Part shown: in pieces, positions 8,627 to 15,660 of the stretch
How positions within the stretch are numbered: position 1 is the stretch's first letter
Layout: each line of letters opens with the position of its first letter
Assembly (NCBI GenBank): GCA_903919165.1
Contig: CAIXHJ010000441.1
Coordinates: 1-19,900 of the forward strand
Reading direction: 5' to 3'
DNA: 19,900 nt
Source of the DNA: an uncultured Holophagaceae bacterium
GTDB taxonomy: Bacteria; Acidobacteriota; Holophagae; Holophagales; Holophagaceae
The notes under the pieces: model-generated
Databases searched by the model: none
Seen by the model: the letters and a program-made list of their open reading frames with translations, nothing else
What the model was told of the DNA's origin: nothing
Program-made: the position numbers and the translations under genes

Positions 8627-9031
8627 ATGAACAAAGGGCCCAGATCGTCGAATGCTCCTCTTCCCGCGGGGGCGGTCCCGGGTCACACCGACAAAACCGC
8701 CCCAGTCTTGCTCACCAAGCGAGCCCCGGTGGCGCCTCCGGATCCCAAGGCCCCCCGCGAGAAGATCTGCGCCGAGTGCGGGATGCACTTCCGTGTCGAA
8801 GCAGGTGAGAAGTTCTACCTCTGCCCGGACTGCTACCGGCGCTCCTTCGTCTATAAGCGGAAAGGCGGGAAGGACGTAGCCCGAATCCTGACGCACATCA
8901 CCTGTGCCAGCTGCGGCGCCCAGGAATACCTGCCCTTCGTGCCGGAGGAGCCGACCAAGGCCCTCTGCCGGGCCTGCTTCGCCAAGGAGCGCCCGGAACC
9001 AAAGACCGCCCCCAGGCATCCTCATCGATAG
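8627..9031 (+). CDS. Small protein with two zinc-ribbon modules
   Basis: Function unknown; 134 residues. After a Pro/Ala-rich, probably disordered 45-residue N-terminus come two four-cysteine modules. The first is Cys48-x2-Cys51...Cys66-x2-Cys69 (CAECGMHF ... CPDCYRR). The second is Cys93-x2-Cys96...Cys114-x2-Cys117 (CASCGAQEYLPFVP ... CRACFAK). The second matches the CxxC-x17-CxxC zinc-binding type seen in small bacterial proteins, in which a VPF.P segment precedes the last Cys pair. Structural zinc binding is therefore likely; nucleic-acid or ribosome association is only a guess. The start ATG follows a GGAAG-like ribosome-binding site about eight bases upstream. A frame open from 7847 is an artefact of the meaB opposite strand. 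Confidence 0.75.
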   Translation: MNKGPRSSNAPLPAGAVPGHTDKTAPVLLTKRAPVAPPDPKAPREKICAECGMHFRVEAGEKFYLCPDCYRRSFVYKRKGGKDVARILTHITCASCGAQEYLPFVPEEPTKALCRACFAKERPEPKTAPRHPHR

Positions 9032-9057
9032 CCCCACAGCCCTGCAAGGACCCCTTC

Positions 9058-10193
9058 ATGCGATTGCCCATCCTGCCCATCCTGCTCACTGCCGCCCTGC
9101 TCCCCGCCCAGGCACCCGCCAAATCTGATCCTCCAGCCACGAAAAAGACCACCGCCAAGGTCGCTGTCAAGACCACCCCTGAGGCCGAGGCGGCGCGCCA
9201 GACGCTAAGGCAGGTCCTCGATGCCGTGGATGCCGGGTGGTTCGGGCAGCTCTATCAGGGCGTGTCCTCGGTGGAGATGCAGGGCACTCTGGGCATCGCC
9301 CTCAGCGCCGCCGCGGTGAACCAGAAGGTGGACAGCCTCAGCCAGGGGATGGTGAAGGGCAACAGCCAGGGTGGCCAGGCCAGCCTGCGGGTCAAGGGCA
9401 CCTATTTCGCCAACGGCGACTTCAAGACCGATCTGGCCGGTGACTTCGGAACGCTGCTCTATACCCGTCGCGGCAACCGCGGCTTCCTCTACAGCAAGGA
9501 GCAGAACGCCTACACTACCGCGTGGATCTGCCACCCTCCGATGCGCCGACCACTTACATGTCCTGGTTCCGGCAGACCCTGAACGACATCAAGGCCGTCT
9601 ACATCGATGCCCCCACCTTCCAGGCAAGCCTGGCTGGTGAGGAGGGGACCGAGGGACACGCCATTCAGCGACTGGTCTTCAATGCCCCTACCCAGGGCTG
9701 GGACGCCAAGAAGCGAGAGCAGGGCATGGCCCAGAGTCTCGGATTCTGGAAGCGCGGCAGGCTTGAAGTCGCCGTGGACAAGGCCACCAAGCGGCCCCTG
9801 CGGCTCGACTTCCGCAACGATGAGCAGGGTGTGCACACCCACATGGACTTCTCCTATGATGGCAACGCCCGCCTGCAGAACGTCAACATCAGCAACAGCA
9901 GCCGTGGCTTCGAAGGCCCAGGCTGGCTGCGGGTCGGGTATGGCGGCGACGGCCGGATGTCGAGCGTCGCCGGCGAACTGGCCAGCCAGGAGAAGAAGGT
10001 CTCTTTCGCCATGGACCTGGCCTGGTCGAAGTCCCGCACCGCCGCCGATATCGCGGCCATTCCACCCGCCGGCGCCACGAAGCGTGGGCGCGAAGAAATG
10101 GAGACCCAGCTGCTGGTGGGCCTCGCCTCCAAGATCTTCGACCTCCAGCGCGCCGGTCTGAACCTCCGAAGCGTCACCATCAGCGGCAAGTAG
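9058..10193 (+). pseudogene. Exported protein of unknown function, broken by a one-base frameshift
   Basis: Two overlapping frames together make one protein of about 378 residues. The first (ATG 9058, stop 9582) starts with a signal peptide (MRLPILPILLTAALLPAQA) and runs in a convincing frame up to NAYTT at about 9519. The second frame then continues RVDLPPSDAPTTYMSWF to the stop at 10193. The join needs a -1 shift, equivalent to one C missing after 9518-9519. After the join the first frame gives only a Pro-rich tail. No slippery heptamer precedes it, so a deletion or a sequencing error is more likely than programmed frameshifting. The body is rich in beta-type segments and may have a LolA-like lipoprotein-carrier fold, but I do not recognise the family. 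An automatic caller would list 9058-9582 and 9522-10193 separately. Confidence 0.7.
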
Positions 10194-10210
10194 CGATACA
10201 CTGTCTCCAT

Positions 10211-10320
<110 letters not shown>

Positions 10321-10332
10321 TTGGAACTACTT

Positions 10333-10352
10333 GAGAGGATCCGAACCTCCGA
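10333..10352 (-). repeat. Inverted copy of the tRNA-Pro T-arm
   Basis: This stretch is the reverse complement of tRNA-Pro bases 10258-10277 with 19 of 20 matches (one T to C change in the T-loop). It lies on the far side of the terminator hairpin, so tRNA 3' part, hairpin and copy form one quasi-palindrome (10258-10352). It is followed directly by GTGGGT and a small TGGGT/ACCCA hairpin (10354-10367). Confidence 0.75.
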
Positions 10353-10414
10353 GTGGGTCCAAACCCAGTTAGTCGCTGGTGCGGGATTGGGACGCGCACG
10401 GATGGGACTCGAAC

Positions 10415-10440
10415 GCGTCCGGCTTCGCCGTTCGCCGGTC
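10415..10440. repeat. 26-base direct repeat, copy 1 (tail of tRNA-Arg)
   Basis: This matches 10677-10702 at 23 of 26 positions (GCGTCCGGCT..GCCGT.CGCCGGTC). Both copies are preceded by ACTCGAAC, the complement of a T-loop, and followed by a perfect 8-bp hairpin and then TCCCACT. It lies downstream of tRNA-Arg as that gene is read. Confidence 0.6.
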
Positions 10441-10447
10441 TTCTTCC

Positions 10448-10468
10448 GGCGCGACATCAAGTCGCGCC
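10448..10468. repeat. Perfect 8-bp hairpin in the tRNA-Arg tail
   Basis: GGCGCGAC (10448-10455) pairs exactly with GTCGCGCC (10461-10468) around ATCAA. A hairpin of the same stem length but different sequence sits at the same place in the tRNA-His tail (10711-10729). Confidence 0.6.
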
Positions 10469-10481
10469 TTCAGAATCCCAC

Positions 10482-10507
10482 TCGCTGGCCCGAGTCCAGC
10501 TGGGCGC
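10482..10507 (+). repeat. Inverted copy of the tRNA-Arg T-arm and acceptor strand
   Basis: This stretch is the reverse complement of tRNA-Arg bases 10512-10537 with 24 of 26 matches. The two arms are separated only by TGGT (10508-10511), the complement of the tRNA's discriminator base and CCA. On the tRNA strand the 3' half, ACCA and the copy would form a 26-bp hairpin with a four-base loop. The copy abuts TCCCAC on its outer side. Confidence 0.8.
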
Positions 10508-10584
10508 TGGTGCGCCCAGCTGGACTCGAACCAGCGACCTGCAGCTTAGAAGGCTGCTGCTCTATCCACCTGAGCTATGGGCGC
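10508..10584 (-). tRNA. tRNA-Arg (anticodon TCT)
   Basis: Read on the minus strand, this is a 77-base cloverleaf with an encoded CCA. The acceptor stem GCGCCCA pairs with TGGGCGC, the discriminator is A, the D-arm carries AGCTCAGGTGGATAGAGC, the anticodon loop CTTCTAA is closed by GCAGC/GCTGC, and the T-arm is GCTGG-TTCGAGT-CCAGC. The plus-strand reading gives only a meaningless frame. Confidence 0.97.
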
Positions 10585-10676
10585 GCAGGGGATAGTCTAG
10601 CGGGTCAGGACGGGAGAGGACCTGGTGCCGCGCCAGGAACGTGCTCGACCCACTCCCATGAGAACTCGAACCCCCT

Positions 10677-10702
10677 GCGTCCGGCTGTGCCGTCCGCCGG
10701 TC
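10677..10702. repeat. 26-base direct repeat, copy 2 (tail of tRNA-His)
   Basis: Partner of 10415-10440, with 23 of 26 matches in the same orientation. Its surroundings are arranged the same way: ACTCGAAC upstream on the plus strand, a hairpin and TCCCACT downstream, then the inverted copy of the neighbouring tRNA's T-arm. Confidence 0.6.
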
Positions 10703-10710
10703 CCGCTCCC

Positions 10711-10729
10711 GACAGCGCCCCGCGCTGTC
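10711..10729. repeat. Perfect 8-bp hairpin in the tRNA-His tail
   Basis: GACAGCGC (10711-10718) pairs exactly with GCGCTGTC (10722-10729) around CCC. It sits in the same place as the hairpin in the tRNA-Arg tail, but the sequence is unrelated. Confidence 0.6.
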
Positions 10730-10742
10730 TCCGCGGTCCCAC

Positions 10743-10760
10743 TGTCGTGGGTTGGAGTCC
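10743..10760 (+). repeat. Inverted copy of the tRNA-His T-arm
   Basis: This stretch is the reverse complement of tRNA-His bases 10821-10838 with 17 of 18 matches. It lies beyond the terminator hairpin (10767-10810) and abuts TCCCAC on its outer side, as the tRNA-Arg copy does. Confidence 0.75.
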
Positions 10761-10766
10761 GGTCAA

Positions 10767-10810
10767 CCCAGATTGAAAAACCCCCCATGCGGGGGGTCTT
10801 TCAATCTGGG
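10767..10810 (-). terminator. Intrinsic terminator at the CCA end of tRNA-His
   Basis: The outer arms CCCAGATTGAAA (10767-10778) and TTTCAATCTGGG (10799-10810) are perfectly complementary. The inner core CCCCCC/GGGGGG (10781-10786 and 10791-10796) closes a four-base loop. Read on the minus strand, the G-run is followed by TTTTTC, as in a rho-independent terminator. The outer arm includes the CCA end and discriminator of tRNA-His. Confidence 0.75.
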
Positions 10811-10884
10811 GCGACTGATGGGACTCGAACCCACGACACCTGGAATCACAATCCAGTACTCTAACCAACTGAGCTACAGTCGCC
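10807..10884 (-). tRNA. tRNA-His (anticodon GTG)
   Basis: Read on the minus strand, this is a 78-base cloverleaf with an encoded CCA and the extra G-1 of tRNA-His paired to discriminator C73. The acceptor stem GCGACTG pairs with CAGTCGC. The anticodon loop TTGTGAT is closed by CTGGA/TCCAG, and the T-arm is GTGGG-TTCGAGT-CCCAT. It is divergent from the HtrA gene. Confidence 0.97.
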
Positions 10885-10928
10885 GTCGGGCCATTCAGAC
10901 TATCCTGGACGGCTGTGGATGGCCAGCG

Positions 10929-10954
10929 GGAACCTTCGGGACACTGCGGTCATC
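10929..10954 (+). promoter_or_regulatory. Candidate ECF-sigma-type promoter for the HtrA gene
   Basis: GGAAC at 10929-10933 is followed after 15 bases by GTCATC at 10949-10954, resembling the GGAAC...GTC pattern of extracytoplasmic-stress sigma factors. This would put the transcript start about 30 bases before the HtrA start codon. Regulation of HtrA by envelope stress is well known elsewhere, but the match here is short and could be chance. Confidence 0.3.
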
Positions 10955-10992
10955 GAATGACATGCCGGGGATCCGGCGAAGCGAGGAGTTTC

Positions 10993-12495
10993 ATGAATCG
11001 TCAGGTCAAACAGGTTCTGGGGTTGTCGGTCTTCGCGGCCGGGTGCATGGCTGTCGGCATGGGGCTCAGTCACGGGTGGGTTGTGGCGGCCCAGGAAGAG
11101 AAGCCGGTGGTTGTGGATACCAAGGGGTTGGATCGGCTGCCCCCCATCGCGGAGGTGGCCGAGAAGTTGAACCCCACGGTGGTGGCCATCACCAACACCA
11201 GTTTCGTCAAGAACCGCCGCTTCGAGCATCCCCAGGTTGGCGGCCAGGACTTCTTCGACTTCTTCTTCGGCCCCGGCGGGCCCCAGCAGCGGCGCACGCC
11301 ACGGGGGGGTGAGGACGAGCAGCGGGCCGTATCCGGCGGGTCCGGCGTGATCATCAGCCCCAATGGGGAAATCCTCACGAACTACCACGTGGTTGCCAGC
11401 ATGGGGAGCACGGACAACTCGCTGGAAGTGAAGACCAGCGACCTGAAGACCTACAAGGCCACCGTGCTGGGCAAGGACAAGGAACTGGACATCGCGCTCA
11501 TCAAGATCGACGCGGCCCACCTGCCCTATGCCAAGCTGGGCGACTCTGACGGACTGCGCATCGGCGAATGGGTGGTGGCCATCGGCAACCCCTTTGGTCT
11601 GGAACATACGGTCACCCAGGGCATCATCAGTGCCAAGGGGCGCAAGCTGGACACGGGCCTCAGTTCCTTCCTCCAGACCGATGCGGCCATCAATCGCGGG
11701 AATTCCGGCGGCCCGTTGCTGAACCTCAAGGGTGAGGTGATCGGCATCAACACCGCGATCAATCCGGCCGGGCAGAACATCGGCTTCGCCGTGCCCATCA
11801 GCCAGGTGAACCGCATCCTCAAGGATCTTCGCAGTGGCAAGCCCGTGAGCCGCGGCTACCTGGGGATCGGTCCCGCGGAATTGGACCAGGCCTACCAGGA
11901 TGCCCTCGGAGCCAAGGAAGGTGTGGTGGTCAGCACCGTGGAGAAGGGGCAAGCTGCTGACAAGGCTGGCGTACTACGGCTGGATGTCATCACCGCCCTG
12001 GACGGACAGCCCGTGCGGAGTCCCGATGAGGTGGTGGCCGTGGTGTCGGGCCGACGTGCCGGAGACACCCTCAAGCTGACCATCTTCAGGGACGGCAAGA
12101 CCATCAAACTCACGGCCACCCTGGGAGACCGCAAGGCCCTCGAAGAGCAGCGCCGCCGCGAGGCCGGGGAGGAGCCGGACGAGGATTCCAGCCAAAAGCC
12201 CCAGGGCGATATGAAGAGCCTCAGCCTCGAGAAGACTTACGGGTTTACCGTGGAGCCCGCGGATGCCAAGAACCGGATCAAGGGGGTCGTGGTCACCTCG
12301 GTGGATCCCCGCTCCCCGGCTGCAGACCGAGGTCTGGCCCCGGGTATGATCATCACCGAGGTGGGCCGTCAGCCTGTCAACAGCCTTGCCGAGTTCCAGG
12401 CTCAGGTGAAGAAGGCCGGGGGCAGAACTCTGCTGCTCTACATCCAGTCCCCTAACGGCAGCCAGAAGATCACACTGCCCATTGCACCCCGCTGA
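10993..12495 (+). CDS. DegP/HtrA-type periplasmic serine protease with two PDZ domains
   Basis: Envelope quality-control protease of the S1C family, degrading or holding misfolded periplasmic proteins. The 500-residue product has an N-terminal signal or anchor segment (about 5-34). A trypsin-like domain follows, with His132 (TNYHVV), Asp166 (ELDIALIKID) and Ser238 (NRGNSGGPL). PDZ1 starts at about 275 (SRGYLGIGPAEL) and PDZ2 at about 405. A loop rich in Gly, Arg and acidic residues (about 92-112) precedes the catalytic His. A charged linker (about 385-402) separates the PDZ domains. The start ATG 10993 has AGGAG four bases upstream and opens the signal peptide; the frame upstream to 10915 lacks such features. 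A stem-loop follows the stop. Confidence 0.95.
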   Translation: MNRQVKQVLGLSVFAAGCMAVGMGLSHGWVVAAQEEKPVVVDTKGLDRLPPIAEVAEKLNPTVVAITNTSFVKNRRFEHPQVGGQDFFDFFFGPGGPQQRRTPRGGEDEQRAVSGGSGVIISPNGEILTNYHVVASMGSTDNSLEVKTSDLKTYKATVLGKDKELDIALIKIDAAHLPYAKLGDSDGLRIGEWVVAIGNPFGLEHTVTQGIISAKGRKLDTGLSSFLQTDAAINRGNSGGPLLNLKGEVIGINTAINPAGQNIGFAVPISQVNRILKDLRSGKPVSRGYLGIGPAELDQAYQDALGAKEGVVVSTVEKGQAADKAGVLRLDVITALDGQPVRSPDEVVAVVSGRRAGDTLKLTIFRDGKTIKLTATLGDRKALEEQRRREAGEEPDEDSSQKPQGDMKSLSLEKTYGFTVEPADAKNRIKGVVVTSVDPRSPAADRGLAPGMIITEVGRQPVNSLAEFQAQVKKAGGRTLLLYIQSPNGSQKITLPIAPR

Positions 12496-12513
12496 TTGGT
12501 GACAAGTTGCCCT

Positions 12514-12547
12514 TGATCGAGGCCCCGGGGTACCGGGGCTTCGATCA
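12514..12547 (+). terminator. Stem-loop after the HtrA gene
   Basis: Bases 12514-12528 pair with 12533-12547 through all 15 positions (one G-T pair) around the loop GGTA. It lies 19 bases after the HtrA stop. Only TTCC follows, so it is a weak intrinsic terminator or an mRNA-stabilising hairpin. Confidence 0.6.
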
Positions 12548-12589
12548 TTCCGCTAAACTCCAAGGTTCAACCCTGCCTAAGGATCGACC

Positions 12590-14338
12590 ATGGGCCAACG
12601 CCTTCTTCTGGTGGACAGCGATCGGAGCTTCCTGAAGGAGCACCAGGTCAGCCTCGAAGCGGCCTTTGATCTTGAGGTGGTGCCCTCACCGGATGGGGTC
12701 ATCTCCAGGCTGGAGAGCGGGGACTTCACCGCAGTGTTCATCTGCGTGGAGGTGGCCGACAACAAGGGGTATGCCCTCTGCTCTTCCATCAGGAAGGAGG
12801 CGAAGCTGGATGGCCTGAAGATCATTCTCATCAGCGCCAAGGCGACGGAAGAGGAATACCGGCGCCACCAGAGCCTCAAGGGTAAAGCGGATCTCTACCT
12901 TCACAAACCCATCGCACCCAGTGCGCTGGTCGCCGCGCTCACGCCGCTGGTGCCAGGCAGGGTTCTGGATCCGGACAATCCCCTAGGGGTGCTGGTGGAC
13001 ACCGAATTGGGCGACGACTGGCTCGACAACCTCAAGAGCGCCCTGGACAATCCGGCTTCCAGTCCTTCCTCGGATCCGGTTTTCGGTGTGCGCGCGTCGC
13101 CACCGGTCCAGACCACCCCCCTGGACGCTCGGACCGAGAGGACCCCCGAGGTCCCTCCAGACTCCCGTCAAGTGCGGCTCCTGGAGGATCAGATCGCGGC
13201 GCTCCACGAGGAACTTCGCGCCAGGGACCAGCGCCTGGCGGCGGCCGATCAGCGCGTTCTGGTGGCCGAGGCCGAGGCTCAGCAGATTCAGCGACAGATG
13301 AATTCCGTGACCCTGAACCTGGATGAACTGGACCGCAGCAATCGCGAATCCGAGATCCTCAAGACGCGCCTCGCGGAGACCGAATCCGCTCTTCACAGAC
13401 TGGTGGAAACCCATGGGCGGGAAGGCGAGACCATTGAAACGCTCAAGGCCCAACTGAAAGAGGCTCTTGTCGAGCGCACGGACCTCATCCAGCAAGTGGA
13501 ATCCCTCAACCATCAGGTGGGCGAGAAGACCCAGCGGGTCATCGAGTTGCTGAAGGAGCGCGACCACCTCTTGAACGAAACCTTGGACCTGGAGCCTTTC
13601 CGGGCCAAGGCCCACGAACTGGAGATCACCCTGGCAGCGAAAGAGGAGGCCCTGGCCGCCAAACACCAGGAGTTGGAGTCTACCCAGGCCGAAAATACAG
13701 GGGCGCTACTCTCCAAGCAGCTGGAACTGGATGCCGCCCTCTCCGCTCAGGCTCAACTCAATACCACCATCGAAGGGCTCGTGGAGCAGCACTCCAGCCT
13801 GGAAGGGGTCCATCAATCTGCGCTCCTCGAAGTGGCGGGATACACGGAAAAGGTGCAAAGCTACCAGCTGGAGATGGCCGGACTCGAGGCCACCATGCGC
13901 GGCCAGGGCCGGGATCTGGCGGAGCTGGCGGTCCAGTTGCGGCAGCGGGAAACAGAATTGGAGGCCAGCCAGGCTCAGACCCTTGAACGGGATCAGCAAC
14001 TCTTGGCCAAGCAGGAAGCCGTCCAGCGGCATCAGGAGGAGACCACCCGTCTCACGACGCAACTGGCTGAAGTCCGGCAGGAACTCAACGAAGCCAGGAT
14101 CCAGCATGAAGGGGATCGGCTCGAACTGATGAACAGCCTGGACCACAAGGAGGCCGAGATCTCCCGCCTAAACCAGGCCATGACGGAACAGCGAGAGGCC
14201 CATGGGGTTCTGGAACGGGAGAAGCAGGCCGTTCACGGCCAGCTCTCGGAGCATAGGGACCGTCTTCAGAACCTCGACGGCCTGCTGCAGGAGATCCAGG
14301 ACAAGCTTCGACGCGGTTCGGATCTCGCGAGAGGATAG
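12590..14338 (+). CDS. FrzS-like protein: pseudo-receiver domain plus long coiled coil
   Basis: The 582-residue product has an N-terminal receiver-fold domain (about 1-122). A Pro/Ser-rich linker follows (about 150-190), then a nearly continuous Glu/Gln/Leu-rich coiled coil (about 195-575). The architecture and several receiver stretches (NKGYALCSSIRK, the HQ.LK.KADLYLHKPI end) resemble FrzS, the Myxococcus polarity protein for gliding motility. Asp9 and Asp11 of the acidic pocket, Ser82 and Lys106 are kept. The phospho-acceptor position aligns with Cys52 (FICVEV), so Asp phosphorylation is unlikely and the domain probably works by protein binding. The start has AGGA six bases upstream. The gene ends five bases before the CNNM gene. 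A cytoplasmic scaffold or polar-targeting role is inference; no frz or gliding genes are in the window. Confidence 0.75.
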   Translation: MGQRLLLVDSDRSFLKEHQVSLEAAFDLEVVPSPDGVISRLESGDFTAVFICVEVADNKGYALCSSIRKEAKLDGLKIILISAKATEEEYRRHQSLKGKADLYLHKPIAPSALVAALTPLVPGRVLDPDNPLGVLVDTELGDDWLDNLKSALDNPASSPSSDPVFGVRASPPVQTTPLDARTERTPEVPPDSRQVRLLEDQIAALHEELRARDQRLAAADQRVLVAEAEAQQIQRQMNSVTLNLDELDRSNRESEILKTRLAETESALHRLVETHGREGETIETLKAQLKEALVERTDLIQQVESLNHQVGEKTQRVIELLKERDHLLNETLDLEPFRAKAHELEITLAAKEEALAAKHQELESTQAENTGALLSKQLELDAALSAQAQLNTTIEGLVEQHSSLEGVHQSALLEVAGYTEKVQSYQLEMAGLEATMRGQGRDLAELAVQLRQRETELEASQAQTLERDQQLLAKQEAVQRHQEETTRLTTQLAEVRQELNEARIQHEGDRLELMNSLDHKEAEISRLNQAMTEQREAHGVLEREKQAVHGQLSEHRDRLQNLDGLLQEIQDKLRRGSDLARG

Positions 14339-14343
14339 ACCCT

Positions 14344-15660
14344 GTGACCCTCGCCGCGGCCCTCATCTGCGCCGCCCTCATATTCCTCAGTGCCTTCTTC
14401 GTCATGGCCGAATTTGCGGCCGTACGGGTGCGGGAAACACAGCTTGAGGCACTGGCCGATGAGGATGTGCGCGCCCGCCGGGCCATCGAAGTTCACCGCC
14501 GACTCTCCCATCACCTGTCGGCCATCCAGGCGGGCATCGTCCTCTGTGCGCTGGCCCTGGGGGCCGTGGGAGAGGGCCTGTTCAGCCGTGCCTTCCGGAC
14601 CTGCTTCGGCCATCTTCCCTGGCCCGCCCTGGTTCTGCCGCTCAGCACGGGAATGGCTCTGATGGTGTTGACCACCCTCCATGTGGTGCTGGCGGAACTG
14701 GTGCCCCGCAACCTGGCGATCCGATCAGCGCTGCCCTGGGCCCTGCGCACGGCCGTGCCCCTGCTGGCCTGGTCGCGTCTGGTGCGGCCGCTCACCTGGT
14801 GCCTCACGAAGCTGAGCCACCTGGTACTTGCGCTCTTCGGCGTCCATCCCGAGGCCGACGCGGAGGACCATCTCCCCTCCGAAGCCGAGTTCCGGCGCAT
14901 GCTTGAGCGCAGCCAGGCGGAGGGCCACCTGGACCTGGACCACAAAGAGCTCATCGAAAACCTCTTCGATTTCAGCCGTCGCATGGTGAAAGAGGTCGCC
15001 GTGCCGAGGGCTCGGGTGGTCTGCTTCGACCTCACCCGCAGCCTCGCGGCTAACCTCGCGTTGGCCCGGACCACGCCCCACACGCGCATCCCACTGGTGG
15101 ACGGCGATCTTGACCGGGTGGTGGGCGTCATCCATCTCAAGGAGCTGCTCTGGGCCATGCAGGATCGGGACAGCGCTGTGGATCTGCGCGGGCTGGCCCG
15201 GCCTGCCTTCTTTGTGCCCGAGATGAAACCCATCCAGGGGCTTCTGCTGGAATTCCAGCAGCGCAAGGAGCACCTCGCCCTCGTGGTGAACGAGCACGGC
15301 GGTGTGGACGGCCTAGTGACCCTGGAGGACGTGCTGGAGGAGCTGGTCGGCGAAATCCAGGACGAGTTCGACCGGGAGGCCATTCAGCTGCGAAAGACCC
15401 GGGGGGGCGCCTGGCTGGCCCAGGGGAACGTCATGCTCGAGCAGCTGGAGGATCATCTGCACCTGAACCTGGAGACCGAGGCCGGATCCGTCAGCCTCGG
15501 CGGCTTCTTCCAGGAGCAGCTGGGTCGCGTGCTGCGCCCCGGCGATGAACTGCGGCTCCAGGGCTGGCGGATCCGTGTATTGTCCATGCGCGGTTTGGCC
15601 CCAAGCCAATTCCTTCTGAAGCCCCTGCCCCCGGAACCGCCTGGCGAGACCCATGCCTGA
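14344..15660 (+). CDS. CNNM/CBS-domain membrane protein (hemolysin C/CorC-like family)
   Basis: The 438-residue inner-membrane protein belongs to the family that includes magnesium/cobalt efflux proteins. It has a CNNM (DUF21) membrane domain at about 1-180, with hydrophobic segments near 3-22, 60-78, 95-118 and 132-165. It includes the family motifs SAFFVMAEFA and LAELVPRN. A CBS pair follows (about 215-340, with THTRIPLV and HLALVVNEHGGVDGLVTLEDVLEELVGEI). The C-terminal CorC_HlyC domain (about 350-430) ends the protein. The start is GTG 14344, downstream of a GAGAGG ribosome-binding site, five bases after the previous stop. It overlaps the next gene by eight bases, which fits one operon. 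Mg2+ export or homeostasis is the usual role; older 'hemolysin' labels are misleading. Confidence 0.9.
   Translation: MTLAAALICAALIFLSAFFVMAEFAAVRVRETQLEALADEDVRARRAIEVHRRLSHHLSAIQAGIVLCALALGAVGEGLFSRAFRTCFGHLPWPALVLPLSTGMALMVLTTLHVVLAELVPRNLAIRSALPWALRTAVPLLAWSRLVRPLTWCLTKLSHLVLALFGVHPEADAEDHLPSEAEFRRMLERSQAEGHLDLDHKELIENLFDFSRRMVKEVAVPRARVVCFDLTRSLAANLALARTTPHTRIPLVDGDLDRVVGVIHLKELLWAMQDRDSAVDLRGLARPAFFVPEMKPIQGLLLEFQQRKEHLALVVNEHGGVDGLVTLEDVLEELVGEIQDEFDREAIQLRKTRGGAWLAQGNVMLEQLEDHLHLNLETEAGSVSLGGFFQEQLGRVLRPGDELRLQGWRIRVLSMRGLAPSQFLLKPLPPEPPGETHA

Noticed and set aside
7454..9037. A 527-codon frame on the minus strand
   Set aside because: It runs out of frame through meaB, aguB and the zinc-ribbon gene. 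Its product is Gly/Pro/Arg-rich with no domain signature, as expected of a shadow frame in GC-rich DNA.
9511..9530. Programmed -1 frameshifting in the exported protein
   Set aside because: The join (ACT ACC GCG) is not a slippery heptamer and I see no obvious stimulating structure directly after it. A lost base is the simpler explanation.
10590..10905. Nine-base inverted repeat GGATAGTCT (10590-10598) and AGACTATCC (10897-10905) near the tRNA-Arg and tRNA-His 5' ends
   Set aside because: It could be a shared promoter-like element, but the two lie in opposite orientation relative to their tRNAs, so a common promoter role does not fit, and nine bases may be chance.
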